This document shows positions 1-6,321 of a DNA stretch of 32,220 bases, piece after piece. Source of the stretch: Streptomyces capoamus (GTDB lineage: Bacteria > Actinomycetota > Actinomycetes > Streptomycetales > Streptomycetaceae); the NCBI RefSeq assembly GCF_014654935.1, contig NZ_BNBF01000004.1:78147-110366 (forward strand), given 5' to 3'. Each line of letters starts with the position of its first letter. Positions within the stretch are counted from its first letter, which is position 1. The notes under the pieces are model-generated. The model was not told the origin of the DNA, did not search any database, and was given only the letters and a program-made list of their open reading frames with translations. Both the position numbers and the translations under genes were made by a program.

Positions 1-449
1 GGCTCCGCGACCACGGCCTGGACGTCGGGGACGAACTGCTGGTGGAGATGCCCGGGCCGTGGAACGGACCCGTCCGGGTCGTTCACCGCGACGCCGGCCG
101 GCTGCACCTGGTGACCCTGCGCGGTCACATGGAGGCCGGGCAGGTGCAGTTCCGGGCGCGGGAGGACGACGGCCTGCTGGTGTTCGAGATCGAACTCTGG
201 GCGTGCCCCGCCGGCCGCCTGGTGCACCTCCTGTACTCGCACCTGCGCCTGGCGAAGGAGATCCAGCTCAACATGTGGGTCCGGTTCTGCCTGTCCGCCG
301 TCGCGACGTCGGGGGGCCGGCTGGCGGACGGCGTGCACATCCGCACCCGCTGGCTCGAATCCCCCGGTACGGCACCCGTACGCCCGCCGGCGGGAGGGCC
401 CGGTGAGCCGGACGGGAGCCGGGAGCGCCGGCGCAGGGACGACAGGTGA
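1..449 (+). CDS. DUF1990 family protein, 3' part
   Basis: The gene enters from the left edge; the reading frame is open from base 3 and ends at TGA 447-449. The visible ~148 residues show the pattern I associate with the C-terminal half of DUF1990 (UPF0548) proteins: an E-M-P-G-P-W-N-G-P-V-R-V segment, then T-L-R-G-H-M-E-A-G, and a K-E-I-Q-L-N-M-W helix near the end. The biochemical role of this family is not established, so none is assigned. The last ~30 residues are a low-complexity Pro/Gly/Arg tail beyond the conserved domain. Its stop overlaps the GTG start of the next gene by four bases, so the two are probably translated in a coupled way. An internal ATG at base 49 is not the start, because homology continues upstream of it. 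Confidence 0.8.
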   Translation, partial: LRDHGLDVGDELLVEMPGPWNGPVRVVHRDAGRLHLVTLRGHMEAGQVQFRAREDDGLLVFEIELWACPAGRLVHLLYSHLRLAKEIQLNMWVRFCLSAVATSGGRLADGVHIRTRWLESPGTAPVRPPAGGPGEPDGSRERRRRDDR

Positions 450-1339
450 CGGCCGGTCCGCTCCGGGACCGGACCGTGGTGGTCACCGGAGCCGCCCGCG
501 GGCTCGGAGCGGCCCTGGCCCGCGAACTGGCCCGGCGCGGGGCACGCCTGGCACTGCTCGGCCACGAGGGACCCGAGCTGGACGCCCTGGCCGCGGCCCT
601 GCCCACGGCGGCGCTGGCGGTCGAAGTCGACGTCACCGACCCGGCGGCGCTGGACGACGCGGCAGGCGAGGTCCGCGCCCGCCTGGGCCGGCCGTCCGCC
701 GTCGTCGCGAACGCGGGCATCGCCGAGGGCGGCCCGTTCGCCACCTCGGCTCCCGCCTCGTGGCGCCGCGTCATCGACGTGAACCTGACGGGCAGCGCCC
801 ACACGGCGCGGGCGTTCCTGCCCGATCTGACGGCGACGGCGGGCTACTTCCTGCAAGTCGCCTCGCTCGCGTCACTCGGAGCCACCCCGATGATGAGCGC
901 CTACTGCGCCTCCAAGGCGGGTGTGGAAGCCTTCGCCCACTCCCTGGCGGCCGAGGTGGCGCACGAGGGGATCGCGGTGGGCATCGCCTATCCCGCCTGG
1001 GCGGACACCGACATGATCCGCGAGGCCGAGGAATGCACGGCCCTGCACCGACTGCGCGTGCGCATGCCCCCCGGCGTACGGAGCATCCATCCAGCCGACC
1101 TGGTCGCCACCCGGCTGGCGCGCGCCGTCGAGCGCCGTAGCACCACCGTCTACGTCCCGACGTGGCTGCGTCTGGTCCAGCCCCTGCGCTGGGCCCTGCC
1201 GCCGCTGGTGCTGCGGCTGTCCCGTCACGAGCTGCCCCGCTGGGATGCCGGACGGCCGCTGCGCGCCACGGGCAGGCTGGGCGCGGGCGGACGGGCCGAC
1301 CGCACCGCCGACGCACCGGGTGACGGCGGACCCGGCTGA
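446..1339 (+). CDS. Short-chain dehydrogenase/reductase (SDR)
   Basis: A 297-residue NAD(P)-dependent oxidoreductase of the classical SDR type. The Rossmann cofactor motif T-G-A-A-R-G-L-G is at residues 14-21, an acidic D-V-T-D segment at 62-65, the N-A-G motif at 89-91, the catalytic Ser near 140 and Y153-x-x-x-K157 in Y-C-A-S-K. The ~60-residue extension after the fold contains a hydrophobic stretch (W-L-R-L-V-Q-P-L-R-W-A-L-P-P-L-V-L-R-L), seen in SDRs that associate with membranes or lipid-like substrates, and ends in a disordered Gly/Arg tail. The GTG start overlaps the upstream stop (GTGA), implying translational coupling to the DUF1990 gene. The substrate cannot be read from the sequence. 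Confidence 0.92.
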   Translation: MTAGPLRDRTVVVTGAARGLGAALARELARRGARLALLGHEGPELDALAAALPTAALAVEVDVTDPAALDDAAGEVRARLGRPSAVVANAGIAEGGPFATSAPASWRRVIDVNLTGSAHTARAFLPDLTATAGYFLQVASLASLGATPMMSAYCASKAGVEAFAHSLAAEVAHEGIAVGIAYPAWADTDMIREAEECTALHRLRVRMPPGVRSIHPADLVATRLARAVERRSTTVYVPTWLRLVQPLRWALPPLVLRLSRHELPRWDAGRPLRATGRLGAGGRADRTADAPGDGGPG

Positions 1340-1488
1340 GCCCGCGTCCCGGCACGAACGGCACCGGAAGCGCTCCGCGTCGCCGCGCGGGCCCGGGCAA
1401 AACCGCATCCGTGTCGCCGGATCGCGCGGGAACCCGCAGGCTGGAGGAGCGGGGACGCACCGCCGACACCGGTACGAAGGAGAAGCGC

Positions 1489-1719
1489 ATGGCGAAGAAA
1501 CGCGAGACGGGCGAGGAGCTGAAGAAGGGCGATCACGTCACCTGGCGCAGCCACGGCAGCCAGGCCGAGGGCGAGGTGGAGAAGAAGATCACCGAACGGA
1601 CCGAGGCCGCGGGCCGCACGGTGGACGCCTCGCCGGACGACCCGCAGTACGAGGTACGCAGTGAGAAGTCCGGCAGGACCGCGGTCCACAAGCCGTCCGC
1701 GCTCAAGAAGAAGAAATGA
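1489..1719 (+). CDS. DUF2945 (HVA1-type TUDOR domain) small protein
   Basis: A 76-residue, very basic, lysine-rich protein. The start is ATG 1489 because AAGGAG lies at 1477-1482 with six-base spacing; the in-frame ATG at 1411 would add a non-conserved leader. The core K-K-G-D-H-V-T-W-R-S-H-G...G-E-V-E-K-K-I, then Y-E-V-R-S-E-K-S-G-R-T-A-V-H-K-P-S-A-L, is the DUF2945 pattern, a small barrel related to TUDOR domains whose function is unknown. The protein opens and closes with Lys/Arg clusters, which would suit nucleic-acid binding, but that is inference. The next gene follows after six bases, and DUF2945 next to DUF3140 is a pairing I know from actinobacteria. Confidence 0.85.
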   Translation: MAKKRETGEELKKGDHVTWRSHGSQAEGEVEKKITERTEAAGRTVDASPDDPQYEVRSEKSGRTAVHKPSALKKKK

Positions 1720-1725
1720 GCCGAC

Positions 1726-2058
1726 GTGGACGACGACGAGCGCCAAGAGGTCGGCAAGACGTTCCATGAGCTGGTGAACATGACCCCGGCCGAACTGGAG
1801 AAGTGGCTCGCCTCCGACCAGTCGCACAGCGCCGGGCAGCACAAGGACGGCGGCGAGTCCACCGGACACGCCTCCGGCCGCCGGATCGTGGAGATCCTGC
1901 GGACCAAGAAGGGCGACCTCTCGGACGACGACTACCTCCACATGCGCAAGGTCGTCGGCTACATCCGCCGCCACCAGGCCCAGCGGCCCGACGGCGACGT
2001 ACGGGACACCACGTGGCGGCACTCCCTGATGAACTGGGGCCACGACCCACTGAGCTGA
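1726..2058 (+). CDS. DUF3140 family protein
   Basis: A 110-residue acidic protein starting at GTG 1726, six bases after the DUF2945 gene, so the two form an operon. It matches the DUF3140 layout: an N-terminal F-H-E-L-V-N-M-T-P-A-E-L-E-K-W-L helix, the S-G-R-R-I-V-E-I-L segment, L-S-D-D-D-Y-L-H-M-R-K-V-V-G-Y-I-R-R-H, and the C-terminal T-T-W-R-H-S-L-M-N-W-G-H-D-P. Family function is unknown; the paired basic DUF2945 and acidic DUF3140 proteins might interact, but nothing here proves it. It is followed after 13 bases by the stop of a convergent minus-strand gene, leaving almost no room for a separate terminator. Confidence 0.85.
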   Translation: MDDDERQEVGKTFHELVNMTPAELEKWLASDQSHSAGQHKDGGESTGHASGRRIVEILRTKKGDLSDDDYLHMRKVVGYIRRHQAQRPDGDVRDTTWRHSLMNWGHDPLS

Positions 2059-2071
2059 CGAGCGGTCCGCC

Positions 2072-2380
2072 TCATGGCCGGGTGAAGTGCTTGTCCAGCC
2101 AGTCGAGAAGAGCCGCGAACTCGGGGGACATGGTCGTGTCGGACTGGGTGAGGTCGGTGGTGACGCCGTCGTCCTGGACGGTGATGGTGTAGCTCATCGC
2201 GTCCCGGGCGCGCCCGGGACGGTCCGATACGGCGGGGGCGGAAGCGGTGGCTGCGGCGACCAGCCGGGTCAGTTCCGTGGCGGCGGACCGGGGGAGGGTG
2301 TCGGTGTCCACGACCTCGGGTGGCTGCTGCAACCGGATCGCTGCGGCCTGCCCGCCGTGTCGGGCCAGGCTCACCTTCAT
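2072..2380 (-). CDS. Emfourin-like protein inhibitor of M4 protease
   Basis: A 102-residue protein starting at ATG 2380-2378, overlapping the stop of the upstream metalloprotease gene by four bases (ATGA). It opens with M-K-V-S-L-A-R-H-G-G and continues to D-T-D-T-L-P...A-A-T-E-L-T-R-L-V-A-A-A, the pattern of emfourin. Emfourin is the small cytoplasmic inhibitor encoded downstream of protealysin in Serratia, where it blocks the mature enzyme. The second half (S-Y-T-I-T-V-Q-D-D-G, then E-F-A-A-L-L-D-W-L-D-K-H) fits the same small alpha/beta fold. The overlap suggests coupled synthesis of enzyme and inhibitor. The inhibitory role is inferred from family resemblance and gene order. Confidence 0.82.
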   Translation of the reverse strand: MKVSLARHGGQAAAIRLQQPPEVVDTDTLPRSAATELTRLVAAATASAPAVSDRPGRARDAMSYTITVQDDGVTTDLTQSDTTMSPEFAALLDWLDKHFTRP

Positions 2381-3606
2381 CTGCTGCTCTTGAGCGCGTT
2401 GCTGCTCTTGAGCGCGGTCACGTCCTCGGCCAGTGCCTTGACCTGGGCGGTGAGGGCCTTGATCTGCTTGCTCAGAGCCGCCACTCCGTCCTCGTGGCCC
2501 ACGCCTCCGTTGTGACGGGCGGTGTGGCTGCGGGTGCGGGCGATGCCGGTGGGGATCCCGCTGATGTGGATCCCGACGTCCTGCCACGCGGCGAGGACGG
2601 CGAGTTGTTCGGCGCTGTCCGCGCCGTAGAGCTCTTCGGCCTTCTGGTAGGTGGTGTCGGCGAAGTCCTGGAACTGCGTCTGACTGGTGGAGGCCTTGAG
2701 GGACTCGTACCAGATGAGGGCGGGTGCCTGCCAGGCGTATCCGCCGATGCGCGTGGCGGTGAGGTAGAAGGCCTTGTTCGGGATGCCGGAGTTGATGTGG
2801 ACTCCGCCGTAGTCGCCCCGTTCGGTGTTGGGCAGGTTGACGTACTTGTTCATGTGGGCGGGCTGGGGGTCCTTGCCGAACTCGGGGTTGTCGTACGCCT
2901 CGCCGGGAGCCTTGAGGGAACGCAGGGCGTCGGCGTCGATGCCGGGGGTGAACACTTCCGCTCCGATGAGCCAGTCCGCGGCATCGACGCTCTGGTGGGC
3001 CGACCACTGTTTGACCAAGGTGCCGAAGACATCGGAGATGGATTCGTTGAGCGCTCCGGGCTGGTCGTGGTAGGCGAGGCCCGCGGTGTACTCCGTGACC
3101 CCGTGCGTGAGTTCGTGACCGATGACGTCGACGGCCCCGGTGAAGTCGGTGAACATGCGTCCGTCGCCGTCGCCGAAGACCATCTGCTGTCCGTCCCAGA
3201 AGGCGTTGTTGTACATCCTGTCGAAGTGGATGTATCCGTTCAGCCGCATGCCCAGGCCGTCGATGGAGTCGCGTTGCAGGACGTCATGGTAGAAGTCCCG
3301 GGTGAGGCCGAGTCCGTCGAAGGCACGGTTGACGGAGGCGTCCTGGGAGGCGGTGCCCTCTTCGGTGCGGACCAGGGTGGCGGTGGGCAGGACACGGCCC
3401 TGCCGGCAGTCGAAGACCGTGCGCCGGCCGTTGCCGGGCGCGGTGGCGCCGATGAAGGACGCCCGAATCGCTCGTTCGCCCCGCAGCCGTGTCGTGGTCA
3501 GCATGGTGTCCAGGGCGGCTTTGCGCACCTCGCTGTCGTCGCTCTCCAAGAGCTTGTCGAGAAGGTGCGGGGGGATGATGCAGTGGACGCGACGGGTGGT
3601 GGTCAT
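2377..3606 (-). CDS. Protealysin-like M4 metalloprotease
   Basis: A 409-residue thermolysin-family zinc endopeptidase. There is no signal peptide; instead a short ~50-residue propeptide begins M-T-T-T-R-R-V-H-C-I-I-P-P-H-L-L, where the P-P-x-x-L element is typical of protealysin-type precursors that are made in the cytoplasm and self-activate. Zinc ligands H-E-L-T-H lie at 164-168 and E188 in N-E-S-I-S-D-V-F-G; the later G-G-V-H-I-N-S-G-I-P-N-K segment carries the second active-site His. The start ATG 3606 fits the conserved propeptide; longer in-frame extensions run into the neighbouring gene and are not conserved. After the usual family end (~355) there is an extra ~55-residue tail with a leucine heptad pattern (L-S-K-Q-I-K-A-L-T-A-Q-V-K-A-L), a probable coiled coil. 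The gene sits in a minus-strand operon with its likely inhibitor. Confidence 0.93.
   Translation of the reverse strand: MTTTRRVHCIIPPHLLDKLLESDDSEVRKAALDTMLTTTRLRGERAIRASFIGATAPGNGRRTVFDCRQGRVLPTATLVRTEEGTASQDASVNRAFDGLGLTRDFYHDVLQRDSIDGLGMRLNGYIHFDRMYNNAFWDGQQMVFGDGDGRMFTDFTGAVDVIGHELTHGVTEYTAGLAYHDQPGALNESISDVFGTLVKQWSAHQSVDAADWLIGAEVFTPGIDADALRSLKAPGEAYDNPEFGKDPQPAHMNKYVNLPNTERGDYGGVHINSGIPNKAFYLTATRIGGYAWQAPALIWYESLKASTSQTQFQDFADTTYQKAEELYGADSAEQLAVLAAWQDVGIHISGIPTGIARTRSHTARHNGGVGHEDGVAALSKQIKALTAQVKALAEDVTALKSSNALKSSR
2383..2415. repeat. 18-bp direct duplication in the protease tail
   Basis: The 15-base word at 2383-2397 recurs exactly at 2401-2415, a period of 18 bases. On the coding (minus) strand it encodes A-L-K-S-S-N then A-L-K-S-S-R at the extreme C-terminus of the protease. 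The reading frame is kept, so the tail seems to have grown by a short tandem duplication. Confidence 0.85.
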
Positions 3607-3664
3607 GGGGCACCTGCCGGGTGAGGGATACGGCGGTCGAGGACTGGTCGCCCGCTCGGGGCGG

Positions 3665-4630
3665 TCATGCTGTGATCTGCGGCAACTCGAGCTCGAAGAT
3701 GACGGGGCAGTGGTCGGAGGCCTTGGGCTTGTCCGGTCCCACGCCGGGGAAGCGGGGGCCGGTGTATTTGACGGCGCGCAGTGGCATCCCTTTGCGGAAG
3801 ATCTCCGGCAGGGCGTGGGGGGCCGCCAGGGCCAGCGAGGTGGCGGGCAGGATGTAGTCCAACTGCCGGTACTCGTCGCCGCCGTCCCAGAAATGGGTCC
3901 AGCGCTCGTCCTGGGGCAGGCGGGCGACCACGTTCTCGACCTGGTCCCAGGTGACGAGTTGGTCGATGCCCGACGCACCGTCGCCATCCGCTTCCAGGTA
4001 GTCGTTGAGATCACCCAGCACCACGAACGGGTGTTCACCCGGCGCCTCGGTTCCGAAGCGGCCGGCGACGATCTCCTTCACCTTCGCCGCCTGGCGCTGA
4101 CGTCTGCCGCGGGTCTGGGCACGTCCGCCGAGCATGGACTTGAAGTGGTTGACGAAGAGCGTGACCGACGTCGTTCCGTCGTGCCCGGCGTCGGGGCCGA
4201 CTTCGATGTCGACCTCGAGACAGTCACGGGAGAAAAGCGGCTCGGTGGGGCTCTCCGGGTCCATGAGGTGCTGGTAGGAGCGGATCCGTGTGATCGGCAG
4301 CTTGGAGAGCACGGCCACGTCGATCAGCCGCGGGTCGTTGCCGTCGACTCCTGCGACGTAGGGGTACTGGGCGCGTCCGCCGAGCGCTTGCGCACGGAAA
4401 TGCTTGAGGGTGTCGACGTTCTCGACCTCCTCCAGGCACAGCACGTCGGCCTGGATCTCGCGTACCGCGGCTCCGGTGATGGCCTTGTCGTCCATGCCGA
4501 GTTCTTCGAAATGGGTCTGGTCGACGATCCAGCCGCGTGAGTTGGCGGTCGCGGGGTCGACACCTTCCTTGAACCGCCAGCGGGCGAAGAGGTTCTCGAC
4601 GTTGAACGTGGCCAGGCGCAGCGTTGTCAC
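3665..4630 (-). CDS. Endonuclease/exonuclease/phosphatase family protein
   Basis: A 321-residue protein of the EEP (DNase I-like) metal-dependent phosphodiesterase superfamily. Visible motifs in order are A-T-F-N-V-E-N-L-F near the N-terminus, the metal-binding acid in D-V-L-C-L-E-E-V, the catalytic N-H-F-K-S, L-G-D-L-N-D, L-D-Y-I-L-P and the terminal S-D-H-C-P-V. The start is taken as GTG 4630-4628, with GGGAGG just upstream (4635-4640 on the plus strand, read in reverse) and V-T-T-L-R-L-A-T-F following directly; an earlier GTG at 4756 would add 42 unconserved residues. No secretion signal is seen with this start, so it looks cytoplasmic. It precedes the protease-inhibitor pair by 58 bases on the same strand. 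The substrate could be DNA or a small phosphodiester. Confidence 0.88.
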   Translation of the reverse strand: MTTLRLATFNVENLFARWRFKEGVDPATANSRGWIVDQTHFEELGMDDKAITGAAVREIQADVLCLEEVENVDTLKHFRAQALGGRAQYPYVAGVDGNDPRLIDVAVLSKLPITRIRSYQHLMDPESPTEPLFSRDCLEVDIEVGPDAGHDGTTSVTLFVNHFKSMLGGRAQTRGRRQRQAAKVKEIVAGRFGTEAPGEHPFVVLGDLNDYLEADGDGASGIDQLVTWDQVENVVARLPQDERWTHFWDGGDEYRQLDYILPATSLALAAPHALPEIFRKGMPLRAVKYTGPRFPGVGPDKPKASDHCPVIFELELPQITA

Positions 4631-5188
4631 GGCCCCTCCCGAGAGGATCGGGACGTCGGTTACGGCCCCGCCGCGAGAGGCAGCACGGTGTGCACGAGTG
4701 ACGGCGGTAGGGGAAGCGTCGGCCCTGCCGGCCCCGTTCCGCGGTGGCAGGACCACGCTGATACGAACAGTTTCCTGCCGCCCGCCCCGCCTGGCAAACG
4801 CAGGCGGTTCCGTGCGGCCTGCGCTCCATCACCGCCGACGGTGCCCGTGGCACCTGCGTGATCTTCGGCGGCGGCGTCACCGGCGGCGCCCTTGCCGGCC
4901 CTGTACGGACTGCGGACACTCCGCGGTCTGCGGCCCGACGAACGGGAGGTCTCGCCGTACGACCGCGGCACGTGTGCGAGGGCCCCGTCGACGGAGGCCC
5001 CACGGCGAGGCCGGTGTATCAGCCCGGGAGACCGTCGGTGGCCTGCGCCGCCCCCCGTGGTGCGGCGCAGACCGGGTTCCAGGATTCCGGGCCGGTGCGA
5101 TGTTGCACACCCCCCTCCCACGGGGTGAAACAGAACTTCAAGGCGCATGGGCCACCCCGGACTTGACCGAAAACGCGGCAGGTGAGCG
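4631..5188. other. Gene-poor stretch upstream of a WD40 remnant
   Basis: About 560 bases between the divergent EEP gene and the WD40 remnant. Open frames exist on both strands, but none begins with a convincing ribosome-binding site or shows a family pattern I recognise. The region should hold the promoter of the minus-strand EEP/protease operon and possibly the eroded 5' part of the WD40 gene. The one clear structure is a hairpin at 5043-5070. Confidence 0.5.
5043..5070. terminator. Hairpin, possible terminator
   Basis: The arms CTGCGCCGC (5043-5051) and GCGGCGCAG (5062-5070) form a perfect 9-bp stem around a 10-base loop. There is no T tract, which is common for actinomycete terminators. 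No intact gene ends directly beside it, so termination is only one reading. Confidence 0.35.
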
Positions 5189-5656
5189 TTGGCAGCCGTG
5201 GTGGCGTCCTTGGCCTTCAGCCCCGACGGGCACACGCTCGTCTCCGCGGGCGCGGACGGCAAGCTGCGCCTGTGGGACGTGACCACCGGTGCGAGCCGCG
5301 CCGTACTCACCGACCTGGCGTCCGCGGTGACGTTCAGCGGTGACGGCCGTACGCGCGCCGCCGGGCACGACGACGGCACGGTGCGCTTGTGGGACGTGGC
5401 GACGCGCACCGTCCGTGCCACGCTGAGCGGGCGCCGGCAGCCCGTCTCCGCCGTTGCCTTCAGTCCTGATCGGCACGGGTTCGCCGCGGGTGGCGTCGAC
5501 GGCACGGTGCAGCGCTGGGAGTTGAGCCTGCCCCGGCCGGGCCAGGCGAACGACGGGATCTGCCGCGCCCTTCACCGGGACCTCACCGAGCACGAGCGCT
5601 CCCGCTATCTCCCCGGCCGGACCCGGGACCAAGTACGCACGTGCACGGGCGCATAG
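5189..5656 (+). pseudogene. Truncated WD40-repeat protein remnant
   Basis: The frame encodes about 155 residues with three WD40 blades: [21 protein letters not shown], then F-S-G-D-G-R...D-D-G-T-V-R-L-W-D, then F-S-P-D...V-D-G-T-V-Q-R-W. The tail [20 protein letters not shown] is the ending typical of long Streptomyces WD40 proteins that carry an N-terminal ATPase or protease module. A propeller needs about seven blades, so only the last part of such a gene is present. An in-frame TGA at 5183-5185 closes the frame just upstream, and the only start is a TTG at 5189 without a clear ribosome-binding site. I therefore call it a 5'-truncated remnant rather than a working gene; a small expressed protein is not excluded. 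Confidence 0.65.
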
Positions 5657-5833
5657 CCGCCGCCCAGGTCCCCGCTCGCATGGGCCCGCTCACCGACATC
5701 GCCGCCACTGCCCGCTTCACTTCGGCCGGATGTCCGGTTGGCACGATGGGACACTGCCTTCGGGGGGTAGCCGCTGCAGTGACCGGCACAAGACGGCGGA
5801 CGACGTCCGCTTCGGACAAGGGAGCAACGGCAC

Positions 5834-6124
5834 ATGGCTACCGGCGCGGACGCGGCGAGAATCACGGCGAAGGTCCGGGGCAAGGACATCACGTTGGACG
5901 GCCCGCTCACCAAGGACGAGATCCGAAGCAGGATCTGGTGGTGGCTGTCGGCCGAGCCCGAGGCGTCCGAGGAAGGGGAGGACACCCGGCGCGAGCACGA
6001 CGGCGCCGGAAAGGACGTCATCATGACCCTGGGCGGGTACTACGAGGTGTCGCCCGACCCTCACACGCCCGAAGCCCAGAACCTGGTCGAGATGGTCCAC
6101 GACGAGCTGAACCCGGACGGGTGA
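5834..6124 (+). CDS. Small acidic hypothetical protein
   Basis: A 96-residue acidic protein starting at ATG 5834, with AAGGGAG about ten bases upstream. I do not recognise the family. Visible features are an N-terminal beta-like half (A-R-I-T-A-K-V-R-G-K-D-I-T-L-D-G-P), a K-D-E-I-R-S-R-I-W-W-W-L helix with three consecutive Trp, a Glu/Asp-rich middle, and a C-terminal half (V-I-M-T-L-G-G-Y-Y-E-V-S-P) ending in an acidic helix. There is no signal peptide, membrane segment or cysteine. It stands alone, about 200 bases before the lanthipeptide synthetase, and could mark the left border of the biosynthetic region. Good ribosome-binding site and typical codon use support it being real. Confidence 0.65.
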   Translation: MATGADAARITAKVRGKDITLDGPLTKDEIRSRIWWWLSAEPEASEEGEDTRREHDGAGKDVIMTLGGYYEVSPDPHTPEAQNLVEMVHDELNPDG

Positions 6125-6321
6125 GTCCGCGGCGGTTCGGCGGGAGACGGTGAACGAGACCTTCCCGTCGCACTCGTGCAGGGTGAGCGGCCCTGGGGCG
6201 CAGCGGGAACAGGGCGGCCGGAACCTCTCGCCAACCACCGGCGACGCCAGTTCCGCCAGGGTATTTCCGGCAGAATTCCGGCTCTTGCGCCGCCACCGCA
6301 CCGGCTGACAGGCTTCGCGCC

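Noticed and set aside
4858..5166. Gly-rich plus-strand frame (M-I-F-G-G-G-V-T-G-G-A-L-A-G) in the gene-poor stretch.
   Set aside because: No family resemblance, no ribosome-binding site, and overlapping open frames of equal quality on both strands.
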